Source of the DNA: CAJGDV01 sp036667875
GTDB lineage: Bacteria; Bacillota_I; Bacilli_A; RF39; UBA660
NCBI GenBank assembly: GCA_036667875.1
Contig: JAVWTD010000014.1
Span: forward strand, 1 to 26,240
DNA: 26,240 bases
Direction of reading: 5' to 3'
Part shown: piece after piece, positions 1 to 7,358 of the stretch
How the letters are laid out: each line of letters starts with the position of its first letter
How positions within the stretch are numbered: the first letter of the stretch is position 1
Position numbers and translations under genes: made by a program
Notes under the pieces: generated by a model
Told to the model about the DNA's origin: nothing
The model's database searches: none
The model's input: the letters and a program-made list of their open reading frames with translations, nothing else

Positions 1-133
1 AATAATTACCTAGATTAAAAATATAGATTAAATCAATAATGCAATCTTTTATATTCTTTGTATTTATAGATTTATATATATTAAAAGTGGAGAATAAATT
101 ATCCACTTCTATATTAATTTTATAGTTTTTCAT
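1..133 (-). CDS. Unknown small protein, 3' end outside window
   Basis: An ORF starts with ATG at 133 and stays open for 44 codons to the edge of the window. It begins MKNYKINIEVDNLFSTF. It lies 8 nt downstream of the stop of the 109-residue gene on the same strand and is probably the third gene of that operon. There is no clear Shine-Dalgarno sequence, only an A-rich leader, so translational coupling is likely. I do not recognise a family, and only the N-terminal part is visible. Confidence 0.4.
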   Translation of the reverse strand, partial: MKNYKINIEVDNLFSTFNIYKSINTKNIKDCIIDLIYIFNLGNY

Positions 134-141
134 AATTTTTT

Positions 142-471
142 TTATATTCTTTTTTGTTTTGAAATATTATTTAAAATAGTATTCTTTAAATCATTTAGTT
201 CGTCAATATTATTTGGTAATGAGAAATCATCAGTATCAATTTCTAACAAATAATTATTTCTATACAATCTTGCAATATCTCTTATTTCTTCAACTTCATC
301 ATAAGAGAATCTTCCATCTTGATTTTTAATCGCTAAAGAATCAGTATAAACTTGTAATTCTCTATCTCCTTGTTTAGCATGTATATGTTCAGCTTCCCAT
401 CCATTTGGTGCATCATATCTAATTTTCCAGTAGTCTGGTTGACGATGAACATAACTATATTCACTTGGCAT
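142..471 (-). CDS. Conserved-looking hypothetical protein, 109 aa
   Basis: This is a soluble acidic 109-residue protein with no signal peptide or membrane segment. The N-terminal third is rich in aromatic residues and histidine (HRQPDYWKIRYDAPNGWEAE, then HIHAKQGDREL), faintly recalling small DUF4160-type proteins. The rest is predicted helical and acidic. The start ATG is preceded by GAGG about 8 nt upstream. It is the second gene of a minus-strand operon driven by the promoter at 868-896, between the 99-residue gene and the partial gene at the edge. Two or three tiny adjacent genes could suggest a toxin-antitoxin-like module, but no known toxin or antitoxin motif is visible. Function unknown. 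Confidence 0.65.
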   Translation of the reverse strand: MPSEYSYVHRQPDYWKIRYDAPNGWEAEHIHAKQGDRELQVYTDSLAIKNQDGRFSYDEVEEIRDIARLYRNNYLLEIDTDDFSLPNNIDELNDLKNTILNNISKQKRI

Positions 472-514
472 AATTAAAACCTCATCTAAAAAATTATTGT
501 AATATTAATCATAC

Positions 515-814
515 TTATATATCTGATCTGTTAATTATAGATATCATAGATTCGTTTTCATATTTAATTTTACTCAAAGAATGAAAGTTTTCAAAAAATA
601 TTTTTGACAATGAATATAAAACTGGATAATTTGAATCTACTATAATATTTCCATTATCAATTTTTTCAAGTACTTCTTCTATCTCTTTTTGTTCATTATT
701 AATATCAAAATTTATAAAGCCATTTTTATTTTCATTAAATTGTACTTCAAAATAAAAATAGATTTTATTATTCAAATTAGTTATTTTTTTGTTCTTAGTG
801 AAAATTATTTCCAT
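515..814 (-). CDS. Hypothetical protein, 99 aa, first gene of a small operon
   Basis: A 99-residue protein rich in Asn, Lys, Ile and Glu, beginning MEIIFTKNKKITNLNNKIYF. It has an alternating beta-like N-terminal half and a helical acidic middle (EQKEIEEVLEKID). There are no cysteines, signal peptide or membrane segments. AGGAG lies 7 nt upstream of the ATG, and a good SigA-type promoter sits about 55-80 bp upstream. It precedes the 109-residue gene by about 40 bp. I do not recognise the family. Confidence 0.6.
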   Translation of the reverse strand: MEIIFTKNKKITNLNNKIYFYFEVQFNENKNGFINFDINNEQKEIEEVLEKIDNGNIIVDSNYPVLYSLSKIFFENFHSLSKIKYENESMISIINRSDI

Positions 815-867
815 TTTTTTCTCCTATACTATAAGTTGTTCATAAACATTTACAATAATCTAAACTG

Positions 868-896
868 AGTATATAAAAAATTGTTATATAAGTCAA
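868..896 (-). promoter_or_regulatory. SigA-type promoter for the 814-1 operon
   Basis: On the minus strand, TTGACT and TATACT are separated by 17 bp. They point into the 99-residue gene, whose ATG is about 54 bp downstream of the -10 box. This is a near-consensus vegetative promoter. Confidence 0.65.
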
Positions 897-925
897 TAGT
901 AATTTCAAATATCATGATTTAACAA

Positions 926-953
926 TATAAAAAAACAGATAATATTATCTGTT
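926..953 (-). terminator. Terminator of the split coat gene (host side)
   Basis: A perfect palindrome AACAGATAATATTATCTGTT lies at 934-953. Read on the minus strand, it is followed by a run of seven T and further A/T. It overlaps the TAA stop of the 3' half of the CotD-like gene (stop at 945-947), as expected for that gene's own intrinsic terminator. Confidence 0.7.
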
Positions 954-1085
954 CATAAATTTAGGACATCCTGTATCGTTGTTAACCATTTGACATTCTT
1001 CTGAGCAAGAATATTGTGGTGTATATGTGTGATTGTAAATATGTCTTTTTATAACATGTGTATGCATTGGTATAATATGACTTTG
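945..1085 (-). pseudogene. 3' half of a split CotD-like spore-coat gene
   Basis: The minus strand from 1082 to the stop at 945 encodes 45 residues: SHIIPMHTHVIKRHIYNHTY, then TPQYSCSEECQMVNND, then TGCPKFMNR. The H-x-H, H-I-Y-x-H-T-Y-x-P pattern and the short Cys-containing tail resemble CotD-like coat proteins of spore-forming Firmicutes (my recollection of the family, not a search). There is no N-terminal half here. The frame is open upstream into the inverted repeat but has no ATG/GTG/TTG start with a ribosome site; the only internal ATG (1067) would give 40 residues with poor ribosome-site spacing. The missing N-terminal half lies at 9610-9729 in the same orientation. The shared codon CAA (1083-1085 here, 9610-9612 there) joins the halves in frame into 85 residues. 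Alternative: a simple decayed fragment. Confidence 0.7.
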
Positions 1086-1100
1086 CCCCTTTATGGCATA
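1084..1100 (+). repeat. Left terminal inverted repeat / attL arm
   Basis: TGCCCCTTTATGGCATA matches the reverse complement of 9590-9606 at 16 of 17 positions (C versus T at the 14th base). It begins immediately inside the 3' half of the coat gene. The bases 5' of it, from the gene, differ from those at the right end except for the short shared core. Confidence 0.85.
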
Positions 1101-1125
1101 TTTCCATGTAATAATTTTTAAAATT

Positions 1126-2040
1126 TTATTTTTTTATTATTTTATCTTTGTTATTTATTATATATTTTATAAACGTATTTAATGTTAATGAATCATTTTT
1201 TTTATATGCAATACTATATTTGATTTTTGGCAAATCAATATTTAATGAAACTGGAAATAACTTTTTTTCATTTATTTCATCAACAATGTTATTTTTTATT
1301 CCCCAACCTATTCCTAATCCTTTTTTAACCATTTCTATCATTAATTCTGTGGTATAAACATGAATATTAGATTTTAAATATATATTATTATATTTAAAGA
1401 TTTTATCAAGCATATCACTAGTAAAATAACCTTTTGTTGGTAATATTAATGGTAGCTCTTCTATTTTATTATTTTTATTATTTAGTATTTTATTAAATTT
1501 ATCATTACAAAAAAATGTAGATTCAAACTCATATAATACTTGTTCATTGTATTTATCATCATCTAAAAAAATAGGATAATGAAGGATTAATATATCTAAT
1601 TCATTGTTTTTAAATTTTTCTTTTAATATATTAGAGGTAGAGCTATATATATCAAAATCGACATCAGGATATTCTTTTGTAAATTCTTTAATCAAATTAG
1701 GAATAAACAAAGTGGAAATATGTGAAAATATTCCGATTCTGATACTTCCATTTATTATGTTAGAACTTTCTAATAAATATTTATAAGACATTTCTAAATT
1801 ATTAAAAATATTCTCAACAAAACATTTTAACTTTTGACCTTTTTCTGTTAATTCTATACTTCTATTATTTCTATTTAATAAAACGCAATTATATTCTTTT
1901 TCTAATTCTTTTATAGCATAACTTATAGAGGGTTGTGATACATTTAATACTTTACCAGCTTTCGAGAAACTACCAGTTTTTATCACAGTATAAAATGCTT
2001 TATATTTATTGAAATCAAAATTATTGTTTAAATAATTCAT
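1126..2040 (-). CDS. LysR-family transcriptional regulator
   Basis: A 304-residue protein of normal LTTR length. Residues about 10-70 form the LysR winged helix-turn-helix (AFYTVIKTGSFSKAGKVLNV, then SQPSISYAIKELEKEYNCVL, then LTEKG). Residues about 95-300 form the periplasmic-binding-like effector domain, starting GSIRIGIFSHISTLFIPNL. Its ATG overlaps the TAA of the CYTH-HAD gene by one base (TAATG), so it is translationally coupled and is the last gene of the operon from the promoter at 3789-3818. LTTRs usually regulate a neighbouring operon in response to a small metabolite; here it lies downstream of its likely target rather than being divergent from it. Effector unknown. The 3' end lies only 26 bp from the element's left repeat. 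Confidence 0.9.
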   Translation of the reverse strand: MNYLNNNFDFNKYKAFYTVIKTGSFSKAGKVLNVSQPSISYAIKELEKEYNCVLLNRNNRSIELTEKGQKLKCFVENIFNNLEMSYKYLLESSNIINGSIRIGIFSHISTLFIPNLIKEFTKEYPDVDFDIYSSTSNILKEKFKNNELDILILHYPIFLDDDKYNEQVLYEFESTFFCNDKFNKILNNKNNKIEELPLILPTKGYFTSDMLDKIFKYNNIYLKSNIHVYTTELMIEMVKKGLGIGWGIKNNIVDEINEKKLFPVSLNIDLPKIKYSIAYKKNDSLTLNTFIKYIINNKDKIIKK

Positions 2041-3293
2041 TATTTAATATTGTTTAAAAGAATTAGAAGTACTCTTTGAATATAATCTATTGAATATGTA
2101 TTAGTTAGTTTATAATTTGCTAAATTATAACCATTGATATGAATTGCATTTATATTAGCATTAATAGCAGATTCAATTCCTTTTTTAGAATCTTCAAATG
2201 CAATACAGTTCTCTGCTTTTATATTGAGTTCATTTAAGGCTTTTATATATATTTCATTAGAAGGTTTTAATTTAGTAACATTTTCTCTTGAAATTATACA
2301 ATCAAATATTTTATCAATGTTTAAATTCTTTTTAAGAATATCAATATAATCATTTTTAGAAGTTGTTATTAAAGCTAATTTAATATTTTTTTCTTTAATT
2401 TTTTTTAGTAATTCAAAATTAATAATAGAATCAACTGATGTAATTAATTTTTCAAATTTCAATTTGTAATCATTATATATTTTTTCCATTACCTCTTTAT
2501 CATCAATATTTTCTGATAATTTTTTAGATTCCTTTAATTTTTTTAATAACATTGTATCAGCATTTAATTCATTTTCAACATAATCATTTATATTTATTTC
2601 TATGTTATATTCATTTTTTAAAATATCTCTAAAACTTGTATAAAACACTTTTTCACTATCTATAAGTGTTCCATCTAAATCTAACATTAAACATTCAATA
2701 TTATCCGAACATGAAATATTAGAATATAGTTTTTGTGCTACAAAATCTCTATATGGTAGATTTGCTTTTTGAAATTTTATTTCTTCAAATATTTTCATGA
2801 AGTCATTTAATTTATTTTTTAAATCATTTACATCTGCATATTCATCGTTAGATAGAACTTCAAATTCTACAAAGTCACCAACGCCTTTTATATTATCTAT
2901 CATAATATTGTATTCTATATCATCTATTGTTTTTGAATAAGTATATCTTTTTTTATCAACTATTGTATAACTTAAATATCCAATTGATTTAAGCATGCTT
3001 ACTAAACTTTCATATTCACTTATATTAATATCAACATTATTCTCTGTTTTAGCATAAAAATTATTAAATTCTAATGATTTACCTTTAAATGTTAATTCCA
3101 TTATTTCATCATTTGTTTTTCGTATTCTTAAGCAAGTTCTATTTTTAATATATAGACTATTAATATCAGTAAAATATTCATCTACTTCTGTATTATTTTC
3201 TTTTAATACAAATTTATTAGCATCTATAATTTCTATAAATTTTTCTCCACTCTCTAAGTAAAACTTTTGTTCTATTTCTATTCTTTTGCTCAT
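2040..3293 (-). CDS. CYTH-domain / HAD-phosphatase fusion protein
   Basis: This 417-residue protein joins two phosphate-handling domains. Residues 1 to about 185 are CYTH-like (CyaB/thiamine-triphosphatase fold): the N-terminal EIEQK signature (residues 6-10), then CLRIRK, ELTFKGK, KKRYTY and a late acidic FVEFEV strand, which in this fold bind triphosphates with metal. Residues about 198-417 are a HAD subfamily I hydrolase of the beta-phosphoglucomutase type: DLDGT (205-209) with nucleophile Asp205, a helical cap, motif II around TTSKN (311-315), the LKPS lysine near 343, and the FEDSKKG loop (366-372). The start follows a strong AAGGAGG and directly abuts the stop of the upstream methyltransferase remnant (TAGATG). 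I infer phosphohydrolase activity; the substrate is unknown. Both catalytic cores look intact. The domain pairing is unusual. Confidence 0.85.
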   Translation of the reverse strand: MSKRIEIEQKFYLESGEKFIEIIDANKFVLKENNTEVDEYFTDINSLYIKNRTCLRIRKTNDEIMELTFKGKSLEFNNFYAKTENNVDINISEYESLVSMLKSIGYLSYTIVDKKRYTYSKTIDDIEYNIMIDNIKGVGDFVEFEVLSNDEYADVNDLKNKLNDFMKIFEEIKFQKANLPYRDFVAQKLYSNISCSDNIECLMLDLDGTLIDSEKVFYTSFRDILKNEYNIEININDYVENELNADTMLLKKLKESKKLSENIDDKEVMEKIYNDYKLKFEKLITSVDSIINFELLKKIKEKNIKLALITTSKNDYIDILKKNLNIDKIFDCIISRENVTKLKPSNEIYIKALNELNIKAENCIAFEDSKKGIESAINANINAIHINGYNLANYKLTNTYSIDYIQRVLLILLNNIK

Positions 3294-3765
3294 CTACTTT
3301 TCCTCCTTCGATATTTCAGCAATCATATAATTACCAGTAATATTTTTAAAATTATCAAATTTTATAATTGCTTTGTTTTTAAGATTATTATTTAAAATAA
3401 GTTTAAATTCATTTTCTGACAAATATGCACCACCAACATCATGTAAAAATTTAATATACCAGTATTTATTTAATAAATATGGAAACCCTCCTTTTTTTTT
3501 AGGATCCTCAATTTCTACAATTACAATTTTCTTTCCAATTTCTAACATGGAATTAATCATGTTAAAAAGCGTATATTTATTTGGTATATGATGTAATGTA
3601 TTACTACAGTATACAACATCGAAACAATCTTGTTTAAATGTTAATGTTGCTTTATTACGATTAGTAAATTTAGTATACTTTTTTATTTCTTATTTGAAAA
3701 ATTTCAACCATTCTTACTATTTTTTCTTTAAAAAGTTTATCCAAAACTAAATTTATATTTTCTAT
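3294..3765 (-). pseudogene. Decayed SAM-dependent methyltransferase
   Basis: The intact 3' frame encodes the C-terminal half of a class I methyltransferase: FDVVYCSNTLHHIPNKYTLF (motif IV and post-IV region), a hydrophobic strand GKKIVIVEIEDPKKKGG and a C-terminal sheet. Upstream, after GGAGGT at 3771-3776, a different frame encodes a typical N-terminal helix (ENINLVLDKLFKEKIVRMVE) running to KKV, where the SAM-binding motif I should begin. It then stops at TAC-TAA, and the glycine-rich motif I segment is missing. The codon at ideal spacing from the ribosome site is ATA (3763-3765), probably a mutated ATG. A start lesion, an internal deletion/frameshift and loss of motif I make an active enzyme very unlikely. 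An internal ATG at 3560 gives an 88-residue fragment. It heads the operon with CYTH-HAD and LysR. Confidence 0.75.
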
Positions 3766-3788
3766 ATATAACCTCCAAAATTAATTTT

Positions 3789-3818
3789 ATTCTATCATAA
3801 ATTAGTTTTATAGTCCAA
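3789..3818 (-). promoter_or_regulatory. SigA-type promoter for methyltransferase-CYTH/HAD-LysR operon
   Basis: On the minus strand, TTGGAC, an 18-bp spacer and TAGAAT preceded by TGA (extended -10). It lies just upstream of the GGAGGT at 3771-3776 that serves the decayed methyltransferase. Confidence 0.55.
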
Positions 3819-3877
3819 TATAAATTTTAAATAGTATATATAAATGATATTTATGCATGAATTAAATTACTTATTTT

Positions 3878-5443
3878 TTAAAAAAAATTATTAAATGGCA
3901 ATTTAATGTCTATTTTTTTATCACTATAAATTATTATCTTATCAATTAAATTTACTATTAATTCTCTTGATGGATTTTTCATAGATAAACATTCATCAAT
4001 ATATTTTTCTATTACTTTTTGACTATTATCATTATCAATATTTTCATTCAAATTTGATTCAAGTTCATCAATTCTTTTTTGTTTAGTGTTTATATCATTT
4101 TCAAGTTTTACTCTTACCCTATCATATTGTTCGTTTGATATATTTTTATTTAACTTATCAATATAGATAAAGTCTAAATTATCATTAATAACTTTTATTT
4201 CCTTTTTTAAGGTTTCTAATTCACTTTTAATACTTATCTTATTATCATGTTTGGATTCTTCGATAATTCTTCTTTTAATGGATTTTCTATCAACATAATC
4301 AAGACATTCACCTTTAAGTTTATCTATTATTACTTTTTCTAAAATATCATAATTATTGGAATGTGTTGTACATACATGATATTTCATATAAGTTCTATAA
4401 TAATTACAAATAGTATAACAATTATTATCTACTTTTCTTCTAGATCTAATAGATATTCTATGTCCACAATCTCCACAATATAATAATGCATCTAACAAGT
4501 GTTCTTCTTTTTTTTCATGTCTTCCTACATTTTTAGGAATTTTTTTCTGTACTTCTTGAAATGTATTTTTATCAATTATTGCTTCATGAGTATTTTTACT
4601 AATAATATAATCTTTAGGACTATTCTTAACTATTTTTTTAACTTTATAATTTACTTTACTTCTTTTGTTCTGTATTAGATCACCTGTATATATTTCGCTT
4701 TTTAATATATCACTAATAGTTTTAGCATTCCACATTCCATATGAAGCATTATAAGTATTATTCCATTTAAAATCATAATACTGAGCTGGAGATTTTACTT
4801 TTTCATTTGATAATACTAATGCTATTTTATAAAATGATAACCCATTTAAACAAAGGTCATATATTCTTCTTACAACTTTTGCTTGTTCTTCACTAATTAC
4901 AAGTTTGTTTTTATCTTTCTTATCGTGCATATAACCAAAAGGTGTTCTTCCGCTTACCCACTTACCTTCTTTTTGTTTTGCTTTAATACTAGATTTAATT
5001 TTTTTTGAAATATCTTTAGCATACATATCGTTCATTATTGCTCTAAATGGTGCAATATCATTATTAGTACTATCTAAAAATGTATCTATATTATCAGTAA
5101 CTGCAATATATCTTACACCATGTTCTGGAAAGTATTTTTCTATTAGGTTTCCTGTTCCTATATAATCTCTTCCAAGTCTAGACATATCTTTTGTAATAAT
5201 CATATTAATTCTATTTAGCTCAATATCTCTAATCATTCTATTAAAATCTGGTCTATCAAAATTGGTACCACTAAATCCATCATCAATATAAATATCAACT
5301 AATGTTAAATTATTTTCTTTTACATATTGTAATAATAAACTTCTTTGATTTTTTATGCTCTCACTTTCTTGTGTTTTATCATCATCTTCTCTTGATAATC
5401 TTATATACAAGCCGACTTTATAATTCTTATTTTCTATACTCAT
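3878..5443 (-). CDS. Large serine recombinase (site-specific integrase/excisionase)
   Basis: A 521-residue protein with the full domain order of large serine recombinases. The resolvase catalytic domain is residues about 8-150: nucleophile Ser17 in YIRLSRED, the SIKNQR helix, DDGFSGTNFDRPDFNRM, and DMSRLGRD (86-93). A recombinase DNA-binding domain follows from about 160 to 300 (GRTPFGYMHD, KTISDILKSEIYTGDLIQNK). The zinc ribbon is residues about 320-360 (Cys323, Cys326, Cys342, Cys346, Cys358), and the coiled coil is residues about 400-470. All catalytic motifs look intact. GAGGTGA precedes the ATG, and the start overlaps the upstream 60-residue ORF by 17 nt. It would cut both att sites around a 2-nt core and exchange strands without a host tyrosine integrase; excision normally needs a directionality factor. 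It sits in the middle of the element rather than at an end, which is less usual. Related to TndX/TnpX and the skin/SPbeta recombinases. Confidence 0.95.
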   Translation of the reverse strand: MSIENKNYKVGLYIRLSREDDDKTQESESIKNQRSLLLQYVKENNLTLVDIYIDDGFSGTNFDRPDFNRMIRDIELNRINMIITKDMSRLGRDYIGTGNLIEKYFPEHGVRYIAVTDNIDTFLDSTNNDIAPFRAIMNDMYAKDISKKIKSSIKAKQKEGKWVSGRTPFGYMHDKKDKNKLVISEEQAKVVRRIYDLCLNGLSFYKIALVLSNEKVKSPAQYYDFKWNNTYNASYGMWNAKTISDILKSEIYTGDLIQNKRSKVNYKVKKIVKNSPKDYIISKNTHEAIIDKNTFQEVQKKIPKNVGRHEKKEEHLLDALLYCGDCGHRISIRSRRKVDNNCYTICNYYRTYMKYHVCTTHSNNYDILEKVIIDKLKGECLDYVDRKSIKRRIIEESKHDNKISIKSELETLKKEIKVINDNLDFIYIDKLNKNISNEQYDRVRVKLENDINTKQKRIDELESNLNENIDNDNSQKVIEKYIDECLSMKNPSRELIVNLIDKIIIYSDKKIDIKLPFNNFF

Positions 5444-5609
5444 TTTTTTTCACCTCTTCACGAGTTAGAAAATAGTTATAATTTGATAATATTTTATTTT
5501 TATTTAATGTACAATTGTTTTTTAAATCTTTTACTATTGCTGAAACAATAATATCATTTATATTTAATCCATTTGGATTATATATTATATTTATTTTATA
5601 TTCATTCAT
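5427..5609 (-). CDS. Small protein coupled to the recombinase (possible directionality factor)
   Basis: A 60-residue basic protein beginning MNEYKINIIYNPNGLNINDI and ending in a charged EEVKKNEYRK tail; its 3' end overlaps the recombinase start by 17 nt. The ATG overlaps a preceding TGA (ATGAATGA), suggesting coupling to a short upstream frame; I see no Shine-Dalgarno of its own. No known domain is recognised. Excision by serine recombinases usually needs a small partner encoded nearby, so size, charge and overlap make it a candidate. That is inference from position only; it could equally be a regulator or a leader ORF. Confidence 0.5.
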   Translation of the reverse strand: MNEYKINIIYNPNGLNINDIIVSAIVKDLKNNCTLNKNKILSNYNYFLTREEVKKNEYRK

Positions 5610-5700
5610 AGTTATATATATTTAATATTTTATCTAAATATGATTCATCATCTAAAAAACTTAATTAATGGGTTATCTATTATATTATTGTTTTAGTTAT

Positions 5701-5766
5701 TTATTTTTCTTCTGCAGTTAATTGTTTGGCTTGATATATTTCATACGGAACATATGTATATGTCAT
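5701..5766 (-). CDS. Possible 21-residue peptide in the recombinase leader
   Basis: ATG at 5766 is preceded by AAAGAGGG at good spacing and opens a 21-codon frame ending TAA, with sequence beginning MTYTYVPYEIYQAKQ and ending LTAEEK. The ribosome site is better than that of the 60-residue ORF downstream. It lies 90 bp upstream of that ORF and could be a real microprotein or the start of a gene broken by later stops: a downstream frame (FLDDESYLDKILNIYNYE, ending at the ATGA of the 60-residue ORF) looks like a detached C-terminus. The rest of the 5610-5955 interval holds the recombinase promoter and A/T-rich sequence in which I see no other gene. Confidence 0.35.
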   Translation of the reverse strand: MTYTYVPYEIYQAKQLTAEEK

Positions 5767-5813
5767 AATGTTTACCCTCTTTCATTACAAAAATCATTGT
5801 TAAGACAATTATT

Positions 5814-5842
5814 ACAATATTATGCCATTTATTCCATGACAA
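5814..5842 (-). promoter_or_regulatory. Candidate promoter of the recombinase operon
   Basis: On the minus strand, TTGTCA and TATTGT are separated by 17 bp. They are followed by a short inverted repeat ATTGTCTTAACAAT just downstream (a possible operator or leader hairpin) and then the GAGGG ribosome site of the 21-residue ORF. I looked for SigE/SigK -35/-10 pairs and found only a partial -10 (CATAATATT). A vegetative or regulated promoter is therefore more likely than a sporulation-specific one. Confidence 0.4.
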
Positions 5843-5955
5843 AAAAATTCTTAAGTTGTCCTAAAAATTTTCTTATTTGTATTATAAAAGTTTTATTTAT
5901 ATATATATATTTTTTTAATTACTTTAAGAAATAATTATTTGATTTAATTATTACT

Positions 5956-6813
5956 TTATTCTAAAGTATTTAAAATTCCATCATCTAAATCGCTTATTGA
6001 ATATAAAGTTCCTAATTCATTAAATGTTTCTTCTAGATTTTTTCTTGCACTATTCCATCCTTTTCCATCAGTAAACCAAATAAAAGTTACACCTTCAACT
6101 TTTTTAGATTCTTTTGCTAGCATTTTATAACTTCTTGCAGTTTCATTTAGTTTAGAACCACCACCTGAATAAAAGTTTGTTTCAATTACATAAACTTGAT
6201 TATCAGTTTTTATAACAAAATCAAATCTTTTAGTAGAAATGTTATTACCAGACATTTCTGACAAATCTAAATTCCATCTTTTTTCAACGTCTTTTAAATA
6301 CATCTCTTTAAAATAATTAACATTCTTTTCATACCCTGCTTTTATAATGTATCCTTCAACTAAATCTTCCATTAGATGTCCACCACGATTTTTTCTACCA
6401 TTAGAATCTAAGCCTACTTCTATACCTAATACATAATCATATAAATTATTTATAATGTGATTTGATAATAAATCAAACAAACCTGTTTCAGTCATAAATT
6501 TTACATAATCATCTATAGAATAAATCATTTTAGTAAATTTGAATAAGTATTCATCAAATTCATCTTTAATAAATATCTCATTAGATCTTACAGCTAATAA
6601 AATTGGAATACATTTTAATGTATCTGGATATTTTATTAATATATTTTTGAATTCTTCCTCAATATTCTTACTACCAATTAAAGAATTAAGAATATTTAAT
6701 TCTATTTTTATATTATCTACGTTTCTATATATTTTTTCAAAATTAACATAATAACTATAATCTGAAATACTTTGTTTAAAATTATTTAACCATTCATTAA
6801 AATCTCTTGTCAT
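5956..6813 (-). CDS. dpnB: Type II restriction endonuclease, DpnII/MboI family (GATC)
   Basis: A 285-residue protein, close to the length of R.DpnII. It contains the family blocks NSLIGSKNIEEEF (43-55), YVLGIEVGLDSNGRKNR (127-143), KRFDFVIK (195-202), ETNFYSGGGSKLNETARSYK (211-230) and FTDGKGWNSA (247-256). The RFDF...ETNFY region corresponds to the PD-(D/E)xK-like metal-binding core. From the family, it cleaves unmethylated GATC. GGGAGGTAA lies directly upstream, and this ribosome site contains the stop of the preceding 109-residue gene, so the two are coupled. Together with the DpnA-like and DpnM-like methylases it forms a DpnII-type system. The protein looks full length and intact. Confidence 0.93.
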   Translation of the reverse strand: MTRDFNEWLNNFKQSISDYSYYVNFEKIYRNVDNIKIELNILNSLIGSKNIEEEFKNILIKYPDTLKCIPILLAVRSNEIFIKDEFDEYLFKFTKMIYSIDDYVKFMTETGLFDLLSNHIINNLYDYVLGIEVGLDSNGRKNRGGHLMEDLVEGYIIKAGYEKNVNYFKEMYLKDVEKRWNLDLSEMSGNNISTKRFDFVIKTDNQVYVIETNFYSGGGSKLNETARSYKMLAKESKKVEGVTFIWFTDGKGWNSARKNLEETFNELGTLYSISDLDDGILNTLE

Positions 6814-6815
6814 AT

Positions 6816-7145
6816 TTACCTCCCTGTGAATCCTGCCGAAGACATAATTGAAAATATATCAATGTCATCTTCCAACAATTTCTTAATAATATCACCAAAC
6901 ATATATGCATCTTCTATATTTTTTTCTTGAACCATTAATAATTTATGTAAAACATATAAAAAATCAAAATCATATTCTCCGTAATCATTAAATTCTTCAA
7001 ATTTATTTAATTTAACATTACTATCATCTATTATTGTTTTAATACTTTTTAAATTATTATTTATTAATGGCGTTGCTTCATTCCAGTCTTTTTGTATTTC
7101 CTTTAAGAATTCTTTTGTTAATATTTCATTAACTTGCAATTTCAT
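6816..7145 (-). CDS. Unknown 109-aa protein inside the R-M operon
   Basis: A mainly helical acidic protein (MKLQVNEILTKEFLKEIQKD at the start, many Asp/Glu, ending SSAGFTGR). It has no cysteines, no membrane segment and no obvious HTH. Its stop codon is embedded in the ribosome site of the restriction endonuclease. Classical dpnM-dpnA-dpnB operons have no gene here. It could be an accessory, immunity or control protein, or an unrelated insertion next to the partial ORF upstream. It is not recognised as a C-protein because no DNA-binding helix pair is visible. Function unknown. Confidence 0.65.
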   Translation of the reverse strand: MKLQVNEILTKEFLKEIQKDWNEATPLINNNLKSIKTIIDDSNVKLNKFEEFNDYGEYDFDFLYVLHKLLMVQEKNIEDAYMFGDIIKKLLEDDIDIFSIMSSAGFTGR

Positions 7146-7156
7146 TAAAATATCTG

Positions 7157-7239
7157 TTACCCAATGTATATGTTTTGGGGTTCTAGTTCTTTTCCTTTTT
7201 CTTTATATTTTACTATAATATCATTTTCTGATAAATTAC
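7157..7239 (-). CDS. C-terminal end of an unidentified gene truncated by the assembly gap
   Basis: On the minus strand the frame emerging from the N-run reads NLSENDIIVKYKEKGKELEP, then QNIYIG, and stops at 7157-7159 (TAA), 12 nt before the ATG of the 109-residue gene. The lysine/glutamate-rich tail looks like real coding sequence. Its start and most of its length are in or beyond the gap. It cannot belong to the DpnA-like methylase, which ends at 7359 on the other side. No family can be assigned from 26 residues. Confidence 0.45.
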
Positions 7240-7339
7240 NNNNNNNNNNNNNNNNNNNNNNNNNNNNNNNNNNNNNNNNNNNNNNNNNNNNNNNNNNNNN
7301 NNNNNNNNNNNNNNNNNNNNNNNNNNNNNNNNNNNNNNN
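7240..7339. other. Assembly gap (100 N)
   Basis: Exactly 100 unspecified bases, a common scaffolding placeholder. True length and content are unknown. It interrupts the R-M operon between the DpnA-like methylase and the partial ORF. Any translation across it is meaningless. Confidence 0.99.
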
Positions 7340-7358
7340 AATAGACTGTGTACTATTT

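Noticed and set aside
5796..5819. SigE/SigK promoter for the recombinase
   Set aside because: CATAATATT is a partial -10 match but no acceptable -35 lies at 14-17 bp. A vegetative-type TTGTCA-17-TATTGT pair fits better.
5722..5934. 70-residue plus-strand ORF
   Set aside because: Lies across the recombinase promoter and leader on the opposite strand, has no ribosome site, and its tail translates an A/T run.
5924..5955. Terminator after the restriction endonuclease
   Set aside because: A/T-only pairing AATAATTA...TAATTATT without a T run on the minus strand; too weak to call.
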